From positions 186,001 to 250,000 of the forward strand of contig CAWIGF010000001.1 of NCBI GenBank assembly GCA_963835585.1: a stretch of 64,000 nt of DNA, written 5' to 3'. This DNA comes from UBA10107 sp963835585 (GTDB lineage: Archaea; Nanobdellota; Nanobdellia; Woesearchaeales; UBA10107). The notes below the pieces were generated by a model. It worked only from the letters and a program-made list of their open reading frames with translations. It made no database searches and was not told the DNA's origin. Below, one piece after another: positions 17,186-25,077 of the stretch (the stretch's first letter is position 1; each line of letters begins with the position of its first letter). The position numbers and the translations under genes are program-made.

Positions 17186-17803
17186 ATGAGGAAGGAACGT
17201 GAAAACATATTTAGGTTGTTCTTGAGCAGAAACAGCCTGAAATTCATCGAGATTGAAAAATCCTTGAAAATCCACTCGAATCACCTCTCATACTATCTAT
17301 CATCTATGATGAAGGAAGGTCTCATTTACAGGAAGAGTAAAAAATATAGATTGACAAAGAAAGGAGAGCAGCAGCTACCTATTTTTGCAAATATTTCATC
17401 GAAAACGTTCGGTCCAATCCCTGTTGTCCTCGTTCATGCAACTCACAACAAGAAAGTTCTTCTCATAAAACGAACGAAACGACCATATAAGAACTACATA
17501 GGATTGGTTGGGGGCAAGATGAGGCATGAAGAAACGTTTAAGGATTGCGCATTGCGGTTATTAAGGGAGAAAGCAGGAATTGATGGAACATTTGAAGGAA
17601 TAAGCTCAGTTATGCACGAACAAGTGATTGACGAAGGCGTAAAGCATAGTTTCATATTGTTTTTGGCCGAGGTATCTGTCAACGACGATCCCGGATTAAT
17701 TTCAATAAATCACGTAAACAAAAGCAGGATTATACCTTCTGATTACTGGCTAATAAGAAACAAATCCAAGATAGCTTCAGCGGAAATGAAGGACAGAAAA
17801 TGA
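17186..17803 (+). CDS. HTH - degenerate Nudix fusion, probable regulator
   Basis: A 205-aa protein with an N-terminal winged helix (10-60, IEKSLKIHSNHLSYYLSSMM then a LTKKGEQQL wing) and a C-terminal Nudix-fold domain (75-190). The Nudix box reads GGKMRHEETFKDC then ALRLLREKAGI: the REXXEE core is altered, so catalysis is doubtful. Fusions of this kind (NrtR-like) use the Nudix fold as a ligand sensor. The divergent neighbour is an intact Nudix enzyme, a likely target. It is followed closely by a convergent membrane protein gene. Confidence 0.8.
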   Translation: MRKERENIFRLFLSRNSLKFIEIEKSLKIHSNHLSYYLSSMMKEGLIYRKSKKYRLTKKGEQQLPIFANISSKTFGPIPVVLVHATHNKKVLLIKRTKRPYKNYIGLVGGKMRHEETFKDCALRLLREKAGIDGTFEGISSVMHEQVIDEGVKHSFILFLAEVSVNDDPGLISINHVNKSRIIPSDYWLIRNKSKIASAEMKDRK

Positions 17804-17806
17804 ATA

Positions 17807-18442
17807 TTAAGTGAGTTTAGAATTACTTCTTGAACTTCTTTCAGTTGTCATGAAAACTGGCTTTTTTGAAAGAATAAGATTAACAACAAACAATGCAATA
17901 ATCCCTCCAATCAACCCAGATAATAATCCATTAAGAAAAGAATTTATGTGGATAGTATAAAAAATGAACATCAACGGCAGGATAAAGAACTCAAAAATAC
18001 CAGCATAAACGGAAAACTTATAGCTCATTTTTTCAATCTTTTGTGCAGTGGTTCCAATCATTATTGTTATCTTCAGAGGCTGAATATTATACAAAAAGAT
18101 TAAAATCATGAATGAAAGGAAAACACTTATCAAACCATAAAGCCCTTCAGAAAGAACATTTGCAAAATTAGGGATGTAATTCTGAATGAAAAATAACAGG
18201 ACGATAAACAATCCGTTTGCAATCGATAGAAAGATAACAGGAACATACATTACCTCTTTTCCGTTTATTTTTATTGGAATATATTTATATGTTATTTTGT
18301 AAATAAGAAGAATTATGAATGCAGGGACGAATCCCACCCAAACTCCACCTAATGCGACCGTTTTGTCCAGAACGAACAATGCAATGCCTTCTATCAAAGC
18401 AAGATAAAGAACAAAACTGAAATCCAAATGGCGAATCTTCAT
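17807..18442 (-). CDS. Unknown integral membrane protein, translated from just after tRNA-Arg
   Basis: A 211-aa protein with about six hydrophobic segments (for example SFVLYLALIEGIALFVL and WVGFVPAFIILLIYKI) and short charged loops. I do not recognise the family. The start chosen is MKIRHLDFSF at 18442; a longer frame would run into the tRNA gene. That ATG lies only 5 nt beyond the encoded CCA of tRNA-Arg on the same strand, so tRNA 3' processing would release a nearly leaderless mRNA. Conserved enzymatic motifs are absent. Confidence 0.75.
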   Translation of the reverse strand: MKIRHLDFSFVLYLALIEGIALFVLDKTVALGGVWVGFVPAFIILLIYKITYKYIPIKINGKEVMYVPVIFLSIANGLFIVLLFFIQNYIPNFANVLSEGLYGLISVFLSFMILIFLYNIQPLKITIMIGTTAQKIEKMSYKFSVYAGIFEFFILPLMFIFYTIHINSFLNGLLSGLIGGIIALFVVNLILSKKPVFMTTERSSRSNSKLT

Positions 18443-18447
18443 GAATA

Positions 18448-18545
18448 TGGCGCGCTCGGGAGGATTTGAACCCCCGACCCTTGCCTTAGGACGGTTGCAC
18501 AGGCTTTTGGCCTTCAATGCTCTATCCAGGCTGAGCTACGAGCGC
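18448..18545 (-). tRNA. tRNA-Arg (CCU) with 20-nt intron at 29/30, CCA encoded
   Basis: The mature cloverleaf folds fully: acceptor GCGCTCG/CGAGCGC, D-arm GCTC/GAGC, anticodon stem TTGCC/GGCAA with loop GTCCTAA (anticodon CCT), variable loop GGGTC, T-arm GGGGG/CCTCC with loop TTCAAAT, discriminator G, then CCA. The anticodon stem only pairs after removing 20 nt (18495-18514). That intron forms a bulge-helix-bulge: exon GCAT pairs with intron GTGC, bulges are TG/A and AA/C, and the intron has an inner AGGC/GCCT hairpin. Position 29/30 is non-canonical. A TATA box is 28 bp upstream. Confidence 0.93.
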
Positions 18546-18569
18546 GTAAGGAATAGGCATTACGACACC

Positions 18570-18576
18570 TTTATAA
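18570..18576. promoter_or_regulatory. Shared bidirectional TATA box
   Basis: TTTATAA at 18570-18576 reads as a TATA box on both strands (TTTATAA plus, TTATAAA minus). Its centre is 28 bp from the ATG of the AlkD-like gene (18601) on one side and 28 bp from the first base of tRNA-Arg (18545) on the other. Both distances match archaeal TATA-to-start spacing. No second TATA candidate is visible in the 55-bp gap. Confidence 0.6.
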
Positions 18577-18600
18577 TCCTTTTTGCTAGAGGACATAAAT

Positions 18601-19296
18601 ATGAACCAACTACAAAAAGAGCTCAAAAAATACGTAAACATGGAAAAAGCGAGGTTTCTCCCGACTTTCTTCAAGACAGGGAAAGGAGAATATGGTGAAG
18701 GAGATATTTTTATTGGTGTCGTTGTGCCGGATATAAGAAAAGTCGCCGTAAAATTTGAAAAAAATATATCAATGAGTGATCTTCAAACACTCTTAGATTC
18801 AAAAATCCATGAAGAACGGCTCCTTGCATTACTAATCTTGGTTGAAAAATCAAAAAAAGCGAGCGAAAAAAAGAAAATCACTGAATTCTACTTCAAGAAC
18901 ACAAAAAATATCAACAACTGGGATTTGGTCGATTTGAGCGCTCCCAAAATAGTCGGTGCATATCTTTTCGACAAGGACAGATCAATCCTCTATAAATTTG
19001 CAAGATCGAATCATCTCTGGGAAAAGCGAATTGCAATAGTTGCAACATATTATTTTATCCAAAGGAATCAACTTAAAGATACATTAAACATATCTGAGAT
19101 CCTCTTAAATGACAAACACGACTTAATGCACAAGGCAGTTGGCTGGATGCTCAGAGAAGTTGGAAAAAAAGATCTAAATGCAGAGGAACAATTCCTAAAA
19201 AAATATTACAAGAAAATGCCACGAACCATGCTGCGTTATGCCATTGAAAAATTCCCAGAATCCAAAAGAAAGGCGTACCTAAGCGGAAAGATATGA
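18601..19296 (+). CDS. AlkD-like HEAT-repeat DNA alkylation repair protein
   Basis: A 231-aa all-helical protein of the AlkD DNA glycosylase family, which excises cationic alkylpurines. Seen: the family block NNWDLVDLSAPKIVG (around residue 105) with the conserved Trp-Asp, LWEKRIAIVATYYFI, and HKAVGWMLREVGK near the C-terminus. Length is normal. The start at 18601 fits a 28-bp spacing from a TATA box; an earlier in-frame Met (18583) does not. Its stop overlaps the truD start, so the two are coupled. Confidence 0.9.
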   Translation: MNQLQKELKKYVNMEKARFLPTFFKTGKGEYGEGDIFIGVVVPDIRKVAVKFEKNISMSDLQTLLDSKIHEERLLALLILVEKSKKASEKKKITEFYFKNTKNINNWDLVDLSAPKIVGAYLFDKDRSILYKFARSNHLWEKRIAIVATYYFIQRNQLKDTLNISEILLNDKHDLMHKAVGWMLREVGKKDLNAEEQFLKKYYKKMPRTMLRYAIEKFPESKRKAYLSGKI

Positions 19297-20267
19297 CATA
19301 CAAGCTAAAGCAAATTCCTGAAGATTTTATTGTCAATGAAGTTATCAAGATAGAAACAAGTAACACCGGAAGATACAGCTACTTCATCATGAGGAAGACT
19401 GATTATGCGACACCTGCCGCAGTAGAAAAAATAGCAAAATTTCTCAATATCGATGTCAGCAGAATAAGGTTTGCAGGGACAAAAGATAGAAAAGCTATAA
19501 CGACGCAGTGGATTTCAATAGAGAACTGCCAAGGAAGAATCAATGATTTCAAAGACAGCAACATAACACTGGAATTTAGAGGGAAAAGCGACAAACCAAT
19601 TTATCTAGGTATGCTTGAAGGCAACGAATTTGGTATCACAATAAGAAACATAAACAAAATTCCTAAAAAAATAGGAAAATTTCTTAACTTATTCGATGAA
19701 CAGCGATTTTCCATGAACAATGTTGAGATTGGAAGAGAAATAATAAAGAAGAATTTCAGGAAAGCAGTCGAGATACTCATACAGAGTAATGGCTATTACG
19801 AACGCGAGTTGAAGGTTGAATTTGAGAAGACAAACGATCCTATCCGTGCTTTAAGAAAAGTTCCATTCCATGTGATAAATTTCTTTGTGCACGCATACCA
19901 GTCTGATTTATGGAACAGGACTGCCGAACTTCTTTCTGATTACGCCAAAAACAAGGAAATTCCGATAATTGGATTTGGGACGGATATACAGGACAAAAAA
20001 ATACAGAAAGCTGTAGATAAAGTAATGCAGGAAGAAAAAATCACATATAGAGATTTTATAATCAGGAGTATGCCTGAATTAAGCTCCGAAGGAAACTCAA
20101 GAATGCTTTTTGCGGAAGTAAAAAAATTCAAGACAGGAAAGCTTGAAGACGATGAACTTAACCCAGGAATGAAGAAAATAAAAGTTTCATTTTTCCTGAA
20201 CAAGGGCTGCTATGCGACGATGGCTATAAAATATATGTTCAAAAAATCTTCATCATCATATCATTGA
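19293..20267 (+). CDS. truD: tRNA pseudouridine(13) synthase TruD
   Basis: A 324-aa pseudouridine synthase. Seen: an N-terminal EDFIVNEV block, the catalytic AGTKDRKAITTQ with Asp, LGMLEGNEFGITIRN and the FDEQRFS...IGREIIKKNF region, and HAYQSDLWNR. It is somewhat shorter than many archaeal TruD proteins (a smaller insertion domain). It modifies U13 in tRNAs in many organisms; archaeal homologues can have other targets. The start overlaps the end of the AlkD-like gene, and its 3' end overlaps the convergent nucleotidase gene by 29 bp. Confidence 0.93.
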   Translation: MTYKLKQIPEDFIVNEVIKIETSNTGRYSYFIMRKTDYATPAAVEKIAKFLNIDVSRIRFAGTKDRKAITTQWISIENCQGRINDFKDSNITLEFRGKSDKPIYLGMLEGNEFGITIRNINKIPKKIGKFLNLFDEQRFSMNNVEIGREIIKKNFRKAVEILIQSNGYYERELKVEFEKTNDPIRALRKVPFHVINFFVHAYQSDLWNRTAELLSDYAKNKEIPIIGFGTDIQDKKIQKAVDKVMQEEKITYRDFIIRSMPELSSEGNSRMLFAEVKKFKTGKLEDDELNPGMKKIKVSFFLNKGCYATMAIKYMFKKSSSSYH

Positions 20268-21087
20268 CATAATCCATGGCGCCATCTTTCAAAATGATAA
20301 TATCAAACTCTTTTTCAAAGAGATTCCTCTGCTTTTCTATGTGCTCATTCAAGAATCCTATTTTGATGATAGTTTTATGAGGTAATCCTTCAAGCATGCT
20401 TGAATCCCCTGGTCCATCCCCGAGAAGGATAACATTCTTTCTGTCCTGTATCTGATGATAATACGATGATTTCTTGATATGCCCCTCATTTTTATTGAAA
20501 ATATGAATAATATCATGCCTATATCCTGTTGCATTACCTTTTTCATCAAATTGAAAAAAATTAGATATTATGTGAATATTGGGATGAAATATTCCTTCGA
20601 ACTTCAATGAACCTTCAATTATATCTCCCAACGACCCAGAGAATATCAGCAATGGGATTTTGTGCTCTGTGAGAGAATTTATGAACTCTTTTGCTCCTTT
20701 TCTGTACTGCACTTTTTTTTTCTGGATAATGTCATCAATGATTTTTTTATTCATTCCACTTTTGATAATCAAATTGAGACGTTCTAACCACCAATCGTGC
20801 ATCTTCTTGTTCTTTATTTCTCTAGGAATGTCTTCCGCAATTTTAATTGGATGGTATTTATCAAATAAAGCACATAATCGGGATGTGTAAGGAGGAGTTA
20901 AATAATTTCCTTCACGGACTTGTGCAATGATACTAGCTGTCCTCTGCCCATGAACAAAACAAGGAGTTAATGTCCTATCAAAATCAGAAACAACATGCAA
21001 ATTTTCTATGCCGTCCTCCTTAATCTGTTGTATTTTCTTACTTAACAACAAAGGATCAACAATAATTATATCTTCATCTTCTTTCAT
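20239..21087 (-). CDS. UMPH-1-type pyrimidine 5'-nucleotidase (HAD superfamily)
   Basis: A 282-aa HAD-fold phosphatase. Seen: the nucleophile motif VSDFDRTLTP (about 33-42), LLIFSGSLGDIIE (motif II), ISNFFQFDEKGNATGYRH followed by IHIFNKNE, and VILLGDGPGDSSM (motif III/IV). These match the cytosolic 5'-nucleotidase III (UMPH-1) family best known from eukaryotes, which dephosphorylates UMP/CMP. It is the last gene of an adk-DHH-nucleotidase run, overlapping the DHH gene by 14 bp. Nucleotide salvage is the likely context. Confidence 0.85.
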   Translation of the reverse strand: MKEDEDIIIVDPLLLSKKIQQIKEDGIENLHVVSDFDRTLTPCFVHGQRTASIIAQVREGNYLTPPYTSRLCALFDKYHPIKIAEDIPREIKNKKMHDWWLERLNLIIKSGMNKKIIDDIIQKKKVQYRKGAKEFINSLTEHKIPLLIFSGSLGDIIEGSLKFEGIFHPNIHIISNFFQFDEKGNATGYRHDIIHIFNKNEGHIKKSSYYHQIQDRKNVILLGDGPGDSSMLEGLPHKTIIKIGFLNEHIEKQRNLFEKEFDIIILKDGAMDYVNDMMMKIF

Positions 21088-21961
21088 TTTTTTGTTCCAT
21101 CCAATTCTTCTTCAACAAGGCCGAAAAATCCTTCAATGACATAGTAAAGCCTGATGCTAGGTCATGACCTCCGCCACCATATTTCTCTGCTAATTTCCGT
21201 GCGGCATCTCCTTTATTCCCCCGAACATGGAACTTCACCATATTTCCGTCCGGATGAAGCTCATACACGATACCGATGTTGTTTTTTGATTGCGATGCAA
21301 GCAAGTGACCAACTTCAGACTCATACAATTGCGTGTTGACCGTCGGCACTCGCACGCCATCAAAGTCGATTTCAGCGGCACGAGATGCCATGTATTCGAC
21401 ATCCTGCATCATCTTTTGATATAAAAGTTTTCCTCTATCAGCTGCCTCATCGTAATTGAATGTTTCCAGGAGATTCTGATAGTCTTCGAACGAAGATCTT
21501 TTGCACATGGCCTTTATGTATTGATTAACGTATCTGGAATTTTTATCCAAATCCCATTTCCACAAATCATTTATATCGATGAACTTCAACACTTCTGGCA
21601 TCTTCCGGCCTTTGAAAAAATAATTCCAAATGGCAACGCTTGAACAAACACCAGGATAATAAAGGTAGTTGCTGAACGCAACGTCAGGATTGTGCTTCTT
21701 GTATTCTTGTATTAGATTGAAGGCCGAGACATGATGATCAATAATAAGGAATTTCATTCCATTCCGCTCAAATTCAACTATCTCCTCTGGTTTCGGAGAA
21801 ATATCTACAAAATACAGCTCATCACCCTTTTTCATCGGCAAATCCTTCCATGAGCCGTCGAACGATGCCGGAAAAAGAATTATGTCAGGAAATTGCTTCT
21901 TTAGAAGAATGGCAGAAACAATCCCATCCTCACAATTCATATGATAAATGCCGTACTTCAT
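21074..21961 (-). CDS. DHH/DHHA1 phosphoesterase
   Basis: A 295-aa DHH-superfamily phosphoesterase. Seen: an N-terminal HMNCEDGIVSA block (His/Asp metal ligands), VDISP, the signature IDHH near residue 75, and a C-terminal DHHA1 GGGGHDLASGF motif. Members cleave cyclic dinucleotides, pAp or short oligoribonucleotides; the substrate here cannot be read from the sequence. The start overlaps the adk stop (ATGA) and the end overlaps the nucleotidase start, so all three are translationally coupled. Confidence 0.92.
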   Translation of the reverse strand: MKYGIYHMNCEDGIVSAILLKKQFPDIILFPASFDGSWKDLPMKKGDELYFVDISPKPEEIVEFERNGMKFLIIDHHVSAFNLIQEYKKHNPDVAFSNYLYYPGVCSSVAIWNYFFKGRKMPEVLKFIDINDLWKWDLDKNSRYVNQYIKAMCKRSSFEDYQNLLETFNYDEAADRGKLLYQKMMQDVEYMASRAAEIDFDGVRVPTVNTQLYESEVGHLLASQSKNNIGIVYELHPDGNMVKFHVRGNKGDAARKLAEKYGGGGHDLASGFTMSLKDFSALLKKNWMEQKNERR

Positions 21962-22590
21962 TTTAAAACAGAAAGCACATGTTCAAGAATCTCTTTCGCT
22001 TCCCCCTCCGCGCTTACTGTTTTTAATAATTTTTTCCTCTCATAGTAATCGATTAAGGGTTTGGTTTTTTCCTCGTACATTTCAAACCGAGCTTTGATAG
22101 CGGCTTCCTCGTCATCCGGCCGTTTCACAAGTTTCAACCCACAAAAATCACATTGCCCATCGTTATTCTTGGGGCGCTGGGACGTTGCAAGATTATAGAC
22201 ACGTTTGCACTTGGGACATATGCGCCTGTTTGATAGCCGCACAATTAAAGCATTTTCGCTGATGGCAAAATTTATCACCGCATCAATCTTTCGTATCGCA
22301 TCAAGGGAATTTGCTTGCGCTATAGTTCGCGGAAACCCGTCAAGAATGAATCCATTCTCGCAATCCTGCTGAGAAAGTCTGCGCTTGATAATTGAAATTG
22401 TGTCTTCATCAGAAACAAATGCTCCTTTTGCAACGAGCTTCTCAACTTTCTTGCCCAACGGCGTTTGCGCTTTTATCTCTTCCCTGAATATATCTCCCGT
22501 TGAAATGTGAGGAATGTGTTTCACAGAACTTAGCATTCCTGCAATTGTCCCTTTTCCAGAACCTGGGGCGCCCAAAAATATTATATTCAT
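21958..22590 (-). CDS. adk: Adenylate kinase, zinc-LID form
   Basis: A 210-aa adenylate kinase (ATP + AMP = 2 ADP). Seen: P-loop GAPGSGKGT (7-15), STGDIFREEI AMP site, DGFPRTIAQ, and a LID with a CPKC...CDFC zinc site. This long bacterial-type Adk differs from the short archaeal AdkA, so transfer from bacteria is possible. It is preceded on the same strand by tRNA-Thr, whose 3' end lies 22 bp upstream of the ATG, with no separate promoter visible between them. Confidence 0.96.
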   Translation of the reverse strand: MNIIFLGAPGSGKGTIAGMLSSVKHIPHISTGDIFREEIKAQTPLGKKVEKLVAKGAFVSDEDTISIIKRRLSQQDCENGFILDGFPRTIAQANSLDAIRKIDAVINFAISENALIVRLSNRRICPKCKRVYNLATSQRPKNNDGQCDFCGLKLVKRPDDEEAAIKARFEMYEEKTKPLIDYYERKKLLKTVSAEGEAKEILEHVLSVLK

Positions 22591-22612
22591 AGCATGACCT
22601 CAATTAAAGTGA

Positions 22613-22701
22613 AGCCTCTGATGGGATTTGAACCCACGACCTGCGGTTATATTGGGCAAAGCCTTACAAAACCGCCGCTATAGCCACTAAGCCACAGAGG
22701 C
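22613..22701 (-). tRNA. tRNA-Thr (UGU) with 16-nt intron at 37/38
   Basis: Acceptor GCCTCTG/CAGAGGC, T-arm GTGGG/CCCAT with TTCAAAT loop, discriminator U73 as expected for archaeal tRNA-Thr, no encoded CCA. The anticodon stem GCGGT/ACCGC and loop TTTGTAA (anticodon TGT) form after removing 16 nt (22649-22664). The intron has a GGC/GCC inner stem with a TTT loop, and exon TTG can pair with intron CAA, giving a slightly relaxed bulge-helix-bulge. A TATA box (ATTTAAAT, about 22725-22732) sits 28 bp upstream. Confidence 0.92.
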
Positions 22702-22749
22702 ACAGGATAATCGCTTCTTGTCCCATTTAAATAGTTTTTCGTTAAAGAA

Positions 22750-23346
22750 TCAAAGAAGCCCTTTAGGGGGCAGAGGAACCTGTTCTTCTGGTACTGATGG
22801 CTCAAGCTTGAAATACTCCTTTAACACGCCCTGTAATTTATTCGCCTCACTTAGTATGTACATGTAATGTTCATCGATCTCTTTCTTGTACATCTTTCTT
22901 CTGAACACTACATCAAACAATTTAAGGATTCCTTGTTTTTTCCATTCACTTCTATAATCAAGTTCAAGAACAGGTGTGATTTTCACTTCCATTTCCCCTT
23001 TGTTTAACTTCACTTTCTTACCTTTGTGCATAACTTCGACTTCGGCAGAATCTCCTAAAAAGTGCATGTCAACCAACAATCTGTATCTGAGATAGGATGT
23101 TCTTGACGTCGTGTCGACAGGATATTTATATGCCCTCCACCAGAGCCAGATATCGAGCCAAGTCCCACCTTGAGTCACTTTGTGACTATAGACCTCTTCC
23201 AGGTTGTTATCAATCGGCTTTACTCCGTCAGCTCCAACATAATCATTTTCATAGAACCACTCGGTCATGTTCTTGAGCATATCATTTATGCTGAAAACAT
23301 CCTTGACTTTGACAATCATTGCAGGGAGTTCGACGTATTCAACCAT
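22750..23346 (-). CDS. Conserved unknown protein, 198 aa
   Basis: A soluble 198-aa protein that I cannot assign. Seen: MTEWFYENDYVGADG near residue 28, an aromatic block TWLDIWLWWRAYKYP around residue 62, and a charged helical C-terminus ending in a proline-rich tail (VPEEQVPLPPKGLL). The mix of alternating strands and Trp-rich segments suggests a folded domain conserved in relatives. It is divergent from the Obg/YchF GTPase gene and followed by the tRNA-Thr promoter. Confidence 0.65.
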   Translation of the reverse strand: MVEYVELPAMIVKVKDVFSINDMLKNMTEWFYENDYVGADGVKPIDNNLEEVYSHKVTQGGTWLDIWLWWRAYKYPVDTTSRTSYLRYRLLVDMHFLGDSAEVEVMHKGKKVKLNKGEMEVKITPVLELDYRSEWKKQGILKLFDVVFRRKMYKKEIDEHYMYILSEANKLQGVLKEYFKLEPSVPEEQVPLPPKGLL

Positions 23347-23404
23347 GCAAGAATCATACTGAAAAAGAGATTATAAAGGTTTCGACATCTTGAGATGTTA
23401 AGTA

Positions 23405-23416
23405 ATATTTATATAA
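23405..23416 (+). promoter_or_regulatory. TATA box of the Obg/YchF gene
   Basis: ATATTTATATAA lies about 27 bp (centre to ATG) upstream of the GTPase start at 23438. The spacing places the transcript start at or next to the ATG, i.e. a leaderless mRNA. No ribosome binding site is visible. Confidence 0.6.
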
Positions 23417-23437
23417 CTCCTTGGCCGCGAATAATCA

Positions 23438-24634
23438 ATGATTATTGGTTTGGTGGGCGCTCCCAGTTCCGGAAAAAGTACATTCTTCAATGCAGCAACA
23501 CTAGCGGGAGCAGAAACGGCTGCATATCCATTCACAACAATAAAACCGAATCACGCAGTTGGCTTCGTGAAGATAGACTGTGTCGATAAATTCTTCGGAA
23601 AGCAGTGCAACCCTAGATTTGGATATTGCCTGAATCACAAACGATTTGTTCCTGTAGATATGATGGACATTGCCGGATTAGTTCCAGGAGCACATGAAGG
23701 ACTGGGAATGGGAAACCAATTCTTGGAAGACATAAGGCAAGCAAATGTGTGCATCCATGTCGTAGATGCATCAGGCTCGACGAATGAAAAAGGGGAGTTT
23801 GTTGGTGCCTTGAAACATGATCCACTGAACAACATACAATTTCTTGAGGAAGAGTTGGATTATTGGTATCATGGCGTCCTGGAAAAAGGATGGGAAAGGC
23901 TATCAAGACTTCTTGTCCAGGAGAAATCATCGACATACAAAGCATTGGCAAAACAAATGAGCGCGTTCGGTGTCACTGAAGATTTAACCAAAGAAATTCT
24001 TGAAAAATTAAAATTAATGGAGAAAAAACCGACCGACTGGACAAAAGAGGAATTGTTTGAGGTTTCAAAAAGAATGAGGCGTGCCACAAAACCAGTCTTG
24101 ATTGCCGCGAACAAGATCGATGTTCCTGGAACTGAGAAGAATATTGATAGATTAAAACAAACCTATCCTAATTACGTCATTATTCCTTGTTCCTCAGAAT
24201 CAGAATTTGCGTTGAGACAGGCAGCGAAGCATGGATTGATAGATTATATCCCAGGAGAAAGTGATTTTGTGATTAAGGAAGGAACTGACATAACTGAAAT
24301 ACAAAGAAAGGCTCTGGAATTCATACGCGAAAATGTTCTTAAAAGGTTTGGAACCACCGGAGTACAGCAGGTCCTGAATGCTGCAGTGTTTGATTTCTTG
24401 AAATATGTAGCGATATACCCAGGAGGAGTTGGAAAGTTGGAAGATAAAGATGGCAATGTTATTCCGGATTGCTTCTTGATGCCTCCAGGAACGACTGCAC
24501 TTGATTTTGCATTTAAGCTACACACAGACATTGGAAATCATTTTGCGAAAGCAATTAATGTCAAGACAAAGATGCCAATCGGCAAGGATGTTCCTCTACA
24601 TAACGGGGATGTTATTGAAATATTAGTGCATTAA
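23438..24634 (+). CDS. Obg/YchF-type translation-associated GTPase
   Basis: A 398-aa GTPase of the archaeal Obg/YchF family. Seen: G1 GAPSSGKST (7-15), the switch region YPFTTIKPN, G3 DIAGLVPGA, G4 NKID within AANKIDVPG, and a C-terminal TGS-type domain (LMPPGTTALDFAFKLHTDIG and later). Such proteins associate with ribosomes or with tRNA-binding factors; the exact role is unclear. Length is normal. Its 3' end overlaps the small membrane protein gene on the other strand by 4 bp. Confidence 0.95.
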   Translation: MIIGLVGAPSSGKSTFFNAATLAGAETAAYPFTTIKPNHAVGFVKIDCVDKFFGKQCNPRFGYCLNHKRFVPVDMMDIAGLVPGAHEGLGMGNQFLEDIRQANVCIHVVDASGSTNEKGEFVGALKHDPLNNIQFLEEELDYWYHGVLEKGWERLSRLLVQEKSSTYKALAKQMSAFGVTEDLTKEILEKLKLMEKKPTDWTKEELFEVSKRMRRATKPVLIAANKIDVPGTEKNIDRLKQTYPNYVIIPCSSESEFALRQAAKHGLIDYIPGESDFVIKEGTDITEIQRKALEFIRENVLKRFGTTGVQQVLNAAVFDFLKYVAIYPGGVGKLEDKDGNVIPDCFLMPPGTTALDFAFKLHTDIGNHFAKAINVKTKMPIGKDVPLHNGDVIEILVH

Positions 24635-24828
24635 TTTTTTCCTAATTTATGAGCTTCATATACTCCAAGATATGCTCCAGAGATAAAACCAATAATAGTT
24701 GCGGGAAAAAATGCTATTCCTGATTCCAACATCATAAGTACTGTTTGTTTGATGTTTGGAAGATATTCCGCAGATAACAAAAAAGAAGGAATAAGTCCAC
24801 CCAAAACCGAGGCAGCGTAAATATTCAA
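24631..24828 (-). CDS. Small two-TM membrane protein
   Basis: A 65-aa protein with two hydrophobic segments (YAASVLGGLIPSFLLSA and IAFFPATIIGFISGAYLGVY) and a short charged C-terminus. It is the last gene of a four-gene cluster of small unknown proteins and overlaps the preceding gene by 4 bp (ATGA). No family is recognised. The small size lowers certainty, but the overlap and hydrophobic pattern support a real gene. Confidence 0.5.
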   Translation of the reverse strand: MNIYAASVLGGLIPSFLLSAEYLPNIKQTVLMMLESGIAFFPATIIGFISGAYLGVYEAHKLGKN

Positions 24829-25064
24829 CTTTGCCTTGAATCAAACATACTATTTGGAAGTCCTCCAAATATTGGTTTATACAATGGCAAAACTTTTTCT
24901 GCAATAGGATTTAATTTGTCACACAAAGCATTTGTTTTTCGTTCTGCGTCTTGCATTAAATCACCAAATCCCTCTTTCATCACATAGAAAGTCAGGGGGA
25001 TTATTTCTAATTCATATTTTATTATTTTTTTTGGTATTTGCAAGATTTTTTCTAATTTATTCAT
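24825..25064 (-). CDS. Small unknown protein, 79 aa
   Basis: A 79-aa protein, helical in appearance, with a basic N-terminus (MNKLEKILQIPKKIIKYELE), a hydrophobic patch around 22-30 and a C-terminus rich in Leu and Pro. There is no motif I can name. It is 13 bp downstream of the 132-aa gene and overlaps the small membrane protein gene, so it belongs to the same probable transcript. Confidence 0.5.
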   Translation of the reverse strand: MNKLEKILQIPKKIIKYELEIIPLTFYVMKEGFGDLMQDAERKTNALCDKLNPIAEKVLPLYKPIFGGLPNSMFDSRQS

Positions 25065-25077
25065 TGTCCATCACATA

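Noticed and set aside
17807..18517. Longer start of the membrane protein inside the tRNA-Arg gene
   Set aside because: The first 25 residues of the longer frame are the antisense-free copy of the tRNA gene itself; the ATG at 18442 is the better start.
23613..23951. A 112-aa ORF antisense to the Obg/YchF GTPase
   Set aside because: The GTPase motifs are read on the other strand; the ORF has no similarity or start signals of its own.
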